Shown: positions 1-5,945 of the stretch, one piece after another
Position numbering within the stretch: the first letter of the stretch is position 1
How the letters are laid out: each line of letters opens with the position of its first letter
Source: DATJSJ01 sp035504175
GTDB taxonomy: Bacteria > Pseudomonadota > Alphaproteobacteria > Acetobacterales > Acetobacteraceae
Assembly (NCBI GenBank): GCA_035504175.1
Contig: DATJSJ010000259.1
Location: 1-8,332 of the forward strand
Length of the DNA stretch: 8,332 nt
Reading direction: 5' to 3'
Made by a program: the position numbers and the translations under genes
Notes under the pieces: model-generated
The model's database searches: none
Seen by the model: only the letters and a program-made list of their open reading frames with translations
What the model was told of the DNA's origin: nothing

Positions 1-105
1 TGCATGTCGAATGCGGCGGAATGTGTCAAGCGTACCGGCATGCAGGTCGCCCATATCGGCGCGCGGTCGCAACTCGGGCAATATCGGATCGGCAACGTGT
101 TCTGA
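1..105 (+). CDS. 3' end of an unidentified protein (partial)
   Basis: Frame 1 is open from the window edge to a TGA at 103-105 and encodes the last 34 residues of a protein ending in QLGQYRIGNVF. About three quarters of its codons end in G or C, and the residue mix looks protein-like rather than the Arg/Pro/Ala-rich noise of shadow frames, which favours a real gene end. No domain or motif is recognisable in so short a tail, so no function is given. The next gene on this strand starts about 600 bases on and the next feature is convergent, so this gene probably ends its own transcription unit. Confidence 0.45.
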   Translation, partial: CMSNAAECVKRTGMQVAHIGARSQLGQYRIGNVF

Positions 106-109
106 GCAG

Positions 110-140
110 CCTGCCCAGCAGGGGAGGGCGGCCGTGCCGC
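110..140 (+). terminator. Possible tandem-hairpin terminator after the first gene
   Basis: Four bases after the stop codon at 103-105 there is a 5-bp hairpin, CCTGC-CCA-GCAGG at 110-122. A second one follows, GCGGC-CGT-GCCGC, at 128-140. Neither is followed by a T tract, and short hairpins are frequent in DNA this GC-rich, so this is only a weak terminator candidate. Confidence 0.25.
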
Positions 141-207
141 ACCAGGATAGAATATATTGGCCCGGCTTCGATAAGCGCCGCCTCGCCGCGTGCGGGATAG
201 GGAACCC

Positions 208-369
208 TCAGCCAGCGCGGCAGAGCAGCGGCAGCCCGTGCCACAGGCTCTCGGGCGCGGGCGCCCCGGCCGGCTCCGGCGCCGCCTCCGTCTCCTCCTC
301 CAGCCAGATGGCCACGCCGGAGCGCAGGAAGGCGATCTCGCTCAGCAACACGTCGCGCAGGAGCTTCAT
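208..369 (-). CDS. Small hypothetical protein, 53 aa
   Basis: A minus-strand ORF starts at the ATG at 369-367 and stops at 210-208. It is supported by a near-perfect Shine-Dalgarno sequence, AAAGGAGG at 382-375, only 5 bases before the ATG. The product begins MKLLRDVLLSEIAFLRSGVA. The first 26 residues could form a hydrophobic or amphipathic helix, followed by an acidic EEETEAAPEP stretch and a Pro/Ala-rich tail ending LLCRAG. There is no clear signal peptidase site and no family is recognised. It lies alone, divergent from kdsD, with its own candidate promoter at 433-461. A longer minus-strand reading frame covers the same bases, but its upstream part is low-complexity shadow of kdsD. The strong ribosome binding site is the main reason to believe in this start. 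Confidence 0.55.
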   Translation of the reverse strand: MKLLRDVLLSEIAFLRSGVAIWLEEETEAAPEPAGAPAPESLWHGLPLLCRAG

Positions 370-432
370 GACAGCCTCCTTTCGGATCGGCGGCGAGGCC
401 GCGACTCGGCCGATCTGCCACCGTTCCGCCAC

Positions 433-461
433 AATATGGCCATCGCACCGCCCCAGGTCCA
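433..461 (-). promoter_or_regulatory. Candidate sigma-70-type promoter for the small minus-strand gene
   Basis: Reading the minus strand there is TGGACC (461-456, 4 of 6 matches to TTGACA), a 17-base spacer, and CATATT (438-433, 4 of 6 matches to TATAAT). Transcription would start near 426, leaving a leader of about 57 bases before the ATG at 369. The match is moderate, and the AT-rich hexamer stands out in GC-rich surroundings. Confidence 0.3.
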
Positions 462-544
462 GCCGGCGCGCCCAAACGTGAGCGAACCTTCCACCCGCCG
501 GCCCCAGACCGGCCGATCCCCCGACGGCCCGGTGCCGGGACGCC

Positions 545-565
545 GACCGCACGGTCAATTCATTG
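545..565. promoter_or_regulatory. Dyad and IHF-like core just upstream of the sigma-54 promoter
   Basis: GACCG-CA-CGGTC at 545-556 is an inverted repeat with 5-bp arms. It overlaps TCAATTCATTG at 555-565, which fits the core of the IHF consensus (TCAA-N4-TTR) but lacks the leading WA. A second dyad, CCCGG-TG-CCGGG, lies at 528-539, its centre 17 bp upstream. Sigma-54 promoters generally need a bound activator and often IHF bending, so the position is suggestive. In GC-rich DNA, 5-bp arms arise often by chance. Confidence 0.25.
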
Positions 566-574
566 CGGAATGAT

Positions 575-590
575 TGGCACGTAGATTGCA
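575..590 (+). promoter_or_regulatory. Sigma-54 (RpoN) promoter, -24/-12 type
   Basis: The sequence TGGCACGTAGATTGCA matches the sigma-54 consensus TGGCACG-N4-TTGCW at every defined position. The invariant GG is at 576-577 (-24) and the invariant GC at 588-589 (-12), in the correct spacing. Transcription would start close to 601, about 110-120 bases upstream of the kdsD start, in the same direction. It lies in the only clearly AT-richer patch of the region and outside any credible coding sequence. The gene for sigma-54 itself lies about 3.9 kb downstream in the same orientation. What activates the promoter cannot be told from the sequence. Confidence 0.72.
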
Positions 591-631
591 AATCACGGGG
601 TTCCGCGTCACGTTTGGTCACCAAGCCCGGA

Positions 632-661
632 TTGACCCCCTCCAGCGGGGGTGCGCATAGA
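632..661 (+). promoter_or_regulatory. Possible sigma-70-type promoter overlapping a leader hairpin before kdsD
   Basis: TTGACC at 632-637 (5 of 6 matches to the -35 consensus) is followed after 18 bases by CATAGA at 656-661, a weak -10 with 3 of 6 matches. Between them, ACCCCC (635-640) and GGGGGT (647-652) can form a 6-bp hairpin with a 6-base loop. The bases could act as a housekeeping promoter for the essential LPS genes, as a leader structure in the sigma-54 transcript, or neither. No T tract follows, so a terminator is unlikely. Confidence 0.25.
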
Positions 662-721
662 GGCCGGCGCCGCCCGGCGGCCGGTCCGGGCGAGTCCCTG
701 GAGCAGCACGTGCCGCACGAC

Positions 722-1705
722 ATGACGATAGCGATGGCCCGCCCCGCCAGCGATCTCGACGCCGCCCGCGCGGTGCTGGCGACCGAGGCCGCCGGACTCA
801 GGGCGCTCGCCGCCTCGCTCGACGACGCCTTCGAGCAGGCGGTCGAGCGGCTCGCAGGCATCGCCGGCCGCGTCGTCGTCTCCGGCATCGGCAAGTCCGG
901 CCATGTCGGGCGCAAGATCGCCGCCACCCTGGCCTCGACCGGCACGCCGGCGCTGTTCGTCCACCCGGCCGAGGCCTCGCACGGCGATCTCGGCATGGTG
1001 GTCGCCGGCGACGCCGTGCTCGCCCTGTCCAACTCCGGCGAGACCGCCGAGCTCGCCGACCTGATCGCCCATGCGCGGCGCTTCGGCCTGCCGCTGGTCG
1101 CGATCACCGGCCGCGCCGCCTCCACCCTCGCCCGCGCCGCCGATATCGCGCTGATCCTGCCGGCCGCCCCCGAAGCCTGCCCGATGGGCCTGGCGCCGAC
1201 CACCAGCACGACGATGCAGATGGCGCTCGGCGACGCCCTCGCCGTCGCCCTGCTGACGCGCCGCGGCTTCACCGCGACGGATTTCCGCGACATCCACCCC
1301 GGCGGCCGGCTCGGCGCACGGCTGCAGCGGGTGCGCGAGCTGATGCATACCGGCGAGGCGCTGCCGCTCGCCGCCCCCGAGCTGCCGATGCACCGCGCCC
1401 TGCTGCTGATGACCGGCAAGGGGTTCGGCTGTCTCGGCGTCCTCGATGCCGAGGGACGGCTTGCCGGCATCGTCACCGACGGCGACCTGCGGCGCGCCAT
1501 GGGCCCGGATCTGCTGTCGCGCACGGTGGGCGAGATCATGACCCGGGCGCCGCGCAGCATCGGCCCGGAGGCGCTGGCGGCAGAGGCGCTGCACGCGATG
1601 AACGCGCGCGGCCGGCCGATCACCAGCCTGTTCGTGCTCGACGAGGCCGGGCGGCCGCTCGGCCTGCTGCACGTCCACGACCTGCTGCGCGCCGGGCTGG
1701 CCTGA
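722..1705 (+). CDS. kdsD: D-arabinose 5-phosphate isomerase (KpsF/GutQ family)
   Basis: This cytoplasmic enzyme converts D-ribulose 5-phosphate to D-arabinose 5-phosphate, the first step towards Kdo, the inner-core sugar of LPS. The 327 residues match the family length (E. coli about 328). The SIS domain, about residues 36-175, holds SGIGKSGHVG (54-63), HGDLGM (87-92), SNSGETAEL (103-111), EACPMGLAPTTS (151-162) and HPGG (192-195). K58, E110, E151 and H192 line up with the residues known to matter for catalysis in the family. Two CBS domains follow, about 205-327, with LMHTGEALPL, DGDLRR and the family ending LHVHDLLRAG. The ATG at 722 has no Shine-Dalgarno sequence. A GTG at 710, four codons earlier, has GGAG at 700-703 with ideal spacing and may be the true start. 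lptC follows after 6 bases, and no kdsC lies between. Confidence 0.95.
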   Translation: MTIAMARPASDLDAARAVLATEAAGLRALAASLDDAFEQAVERLAGIAGRVVVSGIGKSGHVGRKIAATLASTGTPALFVHPAEASHGDLGMVVAGDAVLALSNSGETAELADLIAHARRFGLPLVAITGRAASTLARAADIALILPAAPEACPMGLAPTTSTTMQMALGDALAVALLTRRGFTATDFRDIHPGGRLGARLQRVRELMHTGEALPLAAPELPMHRALLLMTGKGFGCLGVLDAEGRLAGIVTDGDLRRAMGPDLLSRTVGEIMTRAPRSIGPEALAAEALHAMNARGRPITSLFVLDEAGRPLGLLHVHDLLRAGLA

Positions 1706-1711
1706 GCGGCG

Positions 1712-2416
1712 ATGGCAACCGTCCCCTTGCACCTCGATCGTCCGCCGGGCGGCCGCCCGTCCACGCCGCCGCGCAACGCCCGCCTGGTCGGCAGCGAGCC
1801 GACGCGTCGGCGCGGCGTGCCCTCGCCCGCCTCCATGGCGCGGCGACGCTGGCTGATCCGGTGGACCAAGCGCCTGCTGCCGGTGCTGGCGCTCGCCATC
1901 CTCACCTCGGTCGCGATGTGGCCGGAACTCGATCGCGAACAGGAGCAGGGACGCGTCGCGTTCCGACGGATGGCGACCGGCGATACGGGCGCGGCGCGCC
2001 TGATCGACGCGCGCTATCGCGGCGTCGATGAGCGCGGCCGGCCCTACACGCTGACCGCCGACACCGCCGAGCAGGCCGGGCCGGAACGCGTCAACCTGAG
2101 CAATCCCAAAGGCGATGCGATCCTGCAGAACGGCAGCTGGATCATGGTGCAGGCACGCCATGGCGTGTATATGCAGCATGTGAGCCAGCTCGACCTCGCG
2201 GGTGACGTGACGCTCTACCGGCAGGACGGGACCACGGTGGTCAGCAACACCGCCACCATGGACCTCAAGGCGGGTGCCGGGGCCAGTGACCAGCAGACGC
2301 ATGCGGAAGGGCCGTTCGGCACCCTGGACGCCCAGGGCTATGCGCTGGTCGACAAGGGCGCGGTGATCCAGTTCACCGGCCCGGCGCGGCTGGTGCTGAA
2401 CGGCGGCCAGCATTGA
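1712..2416 (+). CDS. lptC: LPS export ABC transporter periplasmic protein LptC
   Basis: LptC is a bitopic inner-membrane protein that takes LPS from the LptB2FG transporter and passes it to LptA across the periplasm. The 234-residue product has a basic cytoplasmic N-terminus, one transmembrane segment at about residues 54-69 (RLLPVLALAILTSVAMWPEL region), and a periplasmic beta-jellyroll with LptC/OstA-type repeats such as YTLTADTAEQ, NGSWIMVQARHGVYM, LDLAGDVTLYRQDG and AEGPFGTLDAQGY. Its position between kdsD and lptA supports the call. It is longer than E. coli LptC (about 191 residues), largely through an N-terminal extension of about 41 residues rich in Arg and Pro. An in-frame ATG at 1835 (residue 42, MARRRWLIRW) would give a family-like 193 residues and could be the real start. 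Its stop overlaps the lptA start by 4 bases, suggesting translational coupling. Confidence 0.88.
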   Translation: MATVPLHLDRPPGGRPSTPPRNARLVGSEPTRRRGVPSPASMARRRWLIRWTKRLLPVLALAILTSVAMWPELDREQEQGRVAFRRMATGDTGAARLIDARYRGVDERGRPYTLTADTAEQAGPERVNLSNPKGDAILQNGSWIMVQARHGVYMQHVSQLDLAGDVTLYRQDGTTVVSNTATMDLKAGAGASDQQTHAEGPFGTLDAQGYALVDKGAVIQFTGPARLVLNGGQH

Positions 2417-3582
2417 CCGCGTGGCGTCGTGTCGCGCCCGTGCCGGCCGCGCTGCTCGCCCTGCTGTTCCTCGGAGCCGGCACCGCGGCGCGGGCGCAGC
2501 CGATCGACCTCTCGCATGGCGGGCCAGTCGAGATCACCGCGGCCGGCGACATCGAATGGCATCAGAACGACCAGACGGTGATCGCCCGCGGCGATGCGCG
2601 CGCCGTGCGCGACAACGTCACCGTGACCGCGGACGTGCTGACCGCACATTATCGCAAGAAGGGCTGCGGCCCGGCGGCGGCCGGCGCGACGGCCGCCGCT
2701 GCGGCCCCGCATGGCACGCCCGCCGTCGCCGCCGCCACCCCGCCCGCGGCGACACGGGTCGCGGCCCATCCCGGCGCCCCGCCCGCCGCCTGCACGCCCG
2801 GCGTCACCCCGGGCGCCACGTCGGGCGCCACCCAGCCGGGCGGGACGCCGCAGAATCCCGCCGATGACACCGGCGGCAACGAGATCTACCGCCTGGATGC
2901 GGACGGCCACGTCAACATCTACACCCAGACCGACCATGCGATCGCCGACCACGCGGTCTACGACATCGACCAGGCGGTGCTGGTGCTGACCGGGCACAAC
3001 CTGAAGCTGACCACGCCGCAGGACGTCATGACGGCGAAGGACTCGATGGAATACTGGTCGCAGAAGCATCTTGCGATCGGGCGCGGCGATGCGGTCGTGG
3101 TCACCAATGACGGCCGCCGCGTCTCCGCCGACGTGCTGGTCGGCTACACGGTCGACAACAGCGCCCCGGGTAACGGCGCGGGTAACGGCTCGGGCAACGG
3201 CACGGCGGGCAAGACGGCGCCCGCCAAGCCGCCGCCGCCTCCGGCCAAGCCCGGCACCGACCCGCTGATCTCCTCGAGCAAGCTGCAGAAGGTCGATGCG
3301 TTCGGCCATGTCGAGGTGCGTACCGCGACCGAGATCGTCACCGGCGATCGCGGCGTCTACGTGCCCGACACCGGCATCGCGGTGCTGGAAGGACACGTGC
3401 ACATCACCCGCGGCGACAACCAGCTCAACGGCAACCGGGCGCTGGTCAACCTCAAGACCGGTATCTCGCGGCTGCTGTCCGATCCCGGGCGGCGGGTCGA
3501 GGGGCTGGTGGTGCCGCAGGAGAGCGGGCAGCAGCAGGATGGGCAGGCCAAGCCGGCGCCCGCGGGAGCGAAGACGCGATGA
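2413..3582 (+). CDS. lptA: LPS transport periplasmic protein LptA (OstA-like), enlarged
   Basis: LptA forms the periplasmic bridge carrying LPS from LptC to LptD at the outer membrane. A signal peptide is clear: basic MTAWRR, hydrophobic core 10-22, cleavage after ARA at residue 28. OstA-type beta repeats follow at 36-82 (VEITAAGDIEWHQNDQTVIARG), 156-246 (DGHVNIYTQTDHAIADHAVY) and 290-365 (LEGHVHITRGDNQLNGNRALVNLKTG). Two low-complexity inserts interrupt them: an Ala/Pro/Gly/Thr tract at 84-155, and a Gly-Asn repeat plus proline run at 249-284. This makes the protein about twice the E. coli length (389 versus about 185). The start is a TTG whose bases overlap the lptC stop as TTGA, with a GGCGG 8 bases upstream. 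A GTG at 2440 is possible but would lose the basic residues of the signal peptide. It overlaps lptB by ATGA. Confidence 0.88.
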   Translation: MTAWRRVAPVPAALLALLFLGAGTAARAQPIDLSHGGPVEITAAGDIEWHQNDQTVIARGDARAVRDNVTVTADVLTAHYRKKGCGPAAAGATAAAAAPHGTPAVAAATPPAATRVAAHPGAPPAACTPGVTPGATSGATQPGGTPQNPADDTGGNEIYRLDADGHVNIYTQTDHAIADHAVYDIDQAVLVLTGHNLKLTTPQDVMTAKDSMEYWSQKHLAIGRGDAVVVTNDGRRVSADVLVGYTVDNSAPGNGAGNGSGNGTAGKTAPAKPPPPPAKPGTDPLISSSKLQKVDAFGHVEVRTATEIVTGDRGVYVPDTGIAVLEGHVHITRGDNQLNGNRALVNLKTGISRLLSDPGRRVEGLVVPQESGQQQDGQAKPAPAGAKTR

Positions 3583-4370
3583 GCGAGCGGCTGCGTGTGG
3601 TGGAAGGCGGCGGCCAGGCGGTGCTGGCGGCGGCGCCGCTGGCCGCGACGGGTGGGCTCGCGGCGCGCGGCGTCGGCAAGACCTACAAGAAGCGGCCGGT
3701 GGTGCGGAACGTCTCGATCTCGGTGCGGCGGGGCGAGGCGGTGGGGCTGCTCGGCCCGAACGGCGCCGGCAAGACCACCACCTTCTACATGATCGTGGGC
3801 CTGGTGCGGCCGGAGACGGGCGCGATCAGCCTCGACGGCAGCGACATCACCAGCCTGCCGATGTATCGTCGGGCGCGACTTGGCATCGGCTACCTGCCGC
3901 AGGAGGCGAGCGTGTTCCGCGGCTTGAACGTGGAGCAGAACATCATGGCGGCGCTGGAAGTGGTGGAGCCGGATCCGGACCGCCGCGACCAGATCCTCGA
4001 CGAGCTGCTGGCCGAGTTCGGCATCGGCCATCTGCGGCGCACCCCGGCGCTGGCGCTGTCCGGCGGCGAGCGGCGGCGCGTCGAGATCGCCCGGGCGCTG
4101 GCGACGCAGCCGGGCTATATCCTGCTCGACGAACCGTTGGCCGGCATCGACCCGATCGCGGTCGGCGAGATCCGCGACCTGGTCGGCCATCTCAAGGATC
4201 GCGGCATCGGCGTGCTGATCACCGACCACAATGTGCGCGAGACGCTGGAGATCATCGACCGCGCCTACATCATGCATGACGGCCAGGTGCTGATGGAGGG
4301 CGGGCCCCACGAGGTGGTGGCGCACGAGGACGTGCGCCGCGTCTACCTCGGCGAAAGATTCAGCCTCTAG
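3579..4370 (+). CDS. lptB: LPS export ABC transporter ATP-binding protein LptB
   Basis: LptB is the cytoplasmic ATPase that, as a dimer with LptF and LptG, powers extraction of LPS from the inner membrane. All nucleotide-binding motifs are intact in the 263 residues: Walker A GPNGAGKTT (59-67), Q-loop YLPQEASVF with Q108, signature LSGGE (160-164), Walker B YILLDEP (180-186), D-loop GID and H-loop H217 in ITDHN. The family ending YLGERFSL is present. About 22 residues precede the usual beginning of the domain compared with E. coli LptB, so the N-terminus is slightly extended. The ATG shares bases with the lptA stop (ATGA), the typical arrangement for coupled translation. LptF and LptG are not encoded in this window. 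Confidence 0.96.
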   Translation: MSERLRVVEGGGQAVLAAAPLAATGGLAARGVGKTYKKRPVVRNVSISVRRGEAVGLLGPNGAGKTTTFYMIVGLVRPETGAISLDGSDITSLPMYRRARLGIGYLPQEASVFRGLNVEQNIMAALEVVEPDPDRRDQILDELLAEFGIGHLRRTPALALSGGERRRVEIARALATQPGYILLDEPLAGIDPIAVGEIRDLVGHLKDRGIGVLITDHNVRETLEIIDRAYIMHDGQVLMEGGPHEVVAHEDVRRVYLGERFSL

Positions 4371-4478
4371 GCTTCCGGGGATCATGCCCGACGCGGCTGC
4401 CCTCGCCTCTCGCCTCCGGCCCGCCGGCCGCCCGTCGCGCGCCGCCCGGGCGACGAACGTCCGAAACTGACTGCGCCC
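4371..4478 (+). other. lptB-rpoN gap with a short hairpin
   Basis: This 108-base gap is the largest within the kdsD-hpf gene run. It contains an inverted repeat, CGTCGC (4433-4438) and GCGACG (4450-4455), with an 11-base loop, and no T tract. No convincing promoter hexamers and no Shine-Dalgarno sequence before the rpoN ATG were seen. It may be a simple spacer, or the hairpin may adjust how much transcription or translation continues into rpoN. Confidence 0.35.
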
Positions 4479-5945
4479 ATGGCAATCGGCCCGCGCCTGG
4501 AGGTCCGGCAGTCCCAAGCGCTTGTCATGACGCCGCAGCTGCGGCAGGCGATCAAGCTGCTGCAGTTTTCCAACCTGGAGGTTTGCGCCTTCGTCGAGGA
4601 GGAGCTGGAGCGCAATCCGCTGCTGGAGCGTGACGAGCGGCTGGACGCGACCGTGGAGCGGCCGGCGCCGGATCAGCTTCCCCTCCCCGCGCCCGCCGAG
4701 GCGGATGCCGCGACGCTGGTGCGCACCGAGACGCTCGGCGAGGCGCCGCTCGATGCCGACTACTCCAACACCTTCGACGCCGACGCGGCGCCGGCCGGGC
4801 GGGGCGGATCGGCCGATTTCGACCCCGACGCGCGCGGCGTCGAGGAGCTGGTGGAAAGCCCGCGCTCGCTGCGCGAGCATTTGCAGGAACAGCTCCGGCT
4901 CAGCTTCGCCGATCCGGCCGACCGGCTGATCGGCGGCCAGCTGATCGCCCTTCTGGACGGCGCCGGCCGGGTGCCGGTCGCGACCGAGGCAATCGCCGCC
5001 GCCCTCGGCACCGATCCGGCGCGGGTCGCCTCCGTGCGCGAGCGGATGATGCGCTTCGACCCGACCGGCCTGTTCGCCCGCGACCTGCGCGAGTGCCTCG
5101 CCGTGCAGCTCGCCGAGCGCAACCGGCTCGACCCGGCGATGCAGGCGCTGCTCGACAATCTCGAGCTGCTGGCGCGGCGCGAATTGCGGGCGCTGATGCA
5201 GGTCTGCGGCGTCGATGCCGAGGACCTGGCCGAGATGGTGGCGGAGATCCGCGCCCTCGACCCCAAGCCCGGCGCCGGGTTCGAGGCGACGCCGCTGCAG
5301 CCGGTGATCCCGGACGTGCTGATGCGCCCCGCCCCCGGCGGCGGCTGGGCGCTGGAACTCAACCCCGACACCTTGCCGCGGGTGCTGGTCAACCAGGGCT
5401 TCCATGCCCGCATCCTGGCCGCGCCGGACCGCGGGCGGGAGGAGCGGGCCTACCTCACCGAGCGGCTGGCCAGCGCCAACTGGCTGGTCAAGTCGCTGCA
5501 GCAGCGGGCGCAGACCATCCTCAAGGTCGCGGCCGAGATCGTCCGCCGCCAGGAGGGGTTCTTCCAGCGCGGCGTCGGCCATCTGCGGCCGCTGATCCTG
5601 CGCGACGTCGCCGAGGGGGTCGAGCTGCACGAGAGCACGGTGAGCCGCGTCACCGCCAACAAATACATCGCCACGCCCCGCGGCGTGTTCGAGCTGAAAT
5701 ACTTCTTCACCACCGCCATTGCCGGCACGGACGGGGAAAGTCACTCCGCCGAGGCGGTGCGCACCCGTATTCGCGCGCTGGTGGACGCGGAACAGCCGGA
5801 CGGCATACTATCGGATGACGCGATCGTTGCGACACTGCGTCGCGAGGGCGTGGACATTGCCCGTCGGACCGTGGCCAAATACCGCGATGCGCTGCGCATC
5901 CCGAGTTCGCTGCAGCGCAGACGGGAGAAGGCAGTGCCGGCCTGA
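4479..5945 (+). CDS. rpoN: RNA polymerase sigma-54 factor RpoN
   Basis: RpoN directs RNA polymerase to -24/-12 promoters and needs AAA+ activator proteins to open DNA. The 488-residue product has the complete family plan. Region I at 1-50 includes LVMTPQLRQAIKLLQFSNLE. A variable acidic linker spans about 51-125. The core-binding domain spans about 128-330 (SLREHLQEQLRL, DPTGLFARDLRECL, LDPKPGAGF). The DNA-binding domain includes the helix-turn-helix region HLRPLILRDVAEGVELHEST (368-387) and VSRVTANKYI. The C-terminal RpoN box is ARRTVAKYRD at 461-470, with D where E. coli has E. The ATG is the only reasonable start in this frame but lacks a visible Shine-Dalgarno sequence. Location downstream of lptB and upstream of hpf is the classic proteobacterial order. 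The sigma-54 promoter ahead of kdsD suggests possible autoregulation. Confidence 0.97.
   Translation: MAIGPRLEVRQSQALVMTPQLRQAIKLLQFSNLEVCAFVEEELERNPLLERDERLDATVERPAPDQLPLPAPAEADAATLVRTETLGEAPLDADYSNTFDADAAPAGRGGSADFDPDARGVEELVESPRSLREHLQEQLRLSFADPADRLIGGQLIALLDGAGRVPVATEAIAAALGTDPARVASVRERMMRFDPTGLFARDLRECLAVQLAERNRLDPAMQALLDNLELLARRELRALMQVCGVDAEDLAEMVAEIRALDPKPGAGFEATPLQPVIPDVLMRPAPGGGWALELNPDTLPRVLVNQGFHARILAAPDRGREERAYLTERLASANWLVKSLQQRAQTILKVAAEIVRRQEGFFQRGVGHLRPLILRDVAEGVELHESTVSRVTANKYIATPRGVFELKYFFTTAIAGTDGESHSAEAVRTRIRALVDAEQPDGILSDDAIVATLRREGVDIARRTVAKYRDALRIPSSLQRRREKAVPA

Larger units (their letters stand above)
370..709. other. Divergent intergenic control region between the small gene and kdsD
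   Basis: This stretch of 340 bases has no convincing gene. An in-frame upstream extension of kdsD to a TTG at 563 would give a non-conserved Arg/Gly/Pro-rich leader and would bury the sigma-54 promoter inside coding sequence. The patch at about 555-620 is visibly less GC-rich than its surroundings. Listed separately are a minus-strand promoter candidate (433-461), a plus-strand sigma-54 promoter (575-590), short dyads (528-539, 545-556, 614-624), and a hairpin with an overlapping sigma-70-like promoter (632-661). Confidence 0.6.

Noticed and set aside
563..721. N-terminal extension of kdsD from a TTG at 563
   Set aside because: The added residues are unlike any KdsD N-terminus, the resulting length exceeds the family, and the frame would overlap the sigma-54 promoter.
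208..1905. Very long minus-strand open frame (565 codons) opposite kdsD
   Set aside because: It is Arg/Ser/Ala-rich low-complexity translation antisense to an unmistakable kdsD. Only its last 53 codons, with their own ATG and ribosome binding site, are retained.
3169..3216. Tandem GGTAACGGC-like units, considered as a DNA repeat array
   Set aside because: They are in frame within lptA and encode a Gly-Asn linker with varying third bases, so they are coding low complexity rather than a separate repeat element.
3357..5744. Minus-strand open frame of 795 codons opposite lptB and rpoN
   Set aside because: Long antisense frames are expected in high-GC genes with few A/T third positions. The plus-strand products have complete family motifs, and the antisense product has none.
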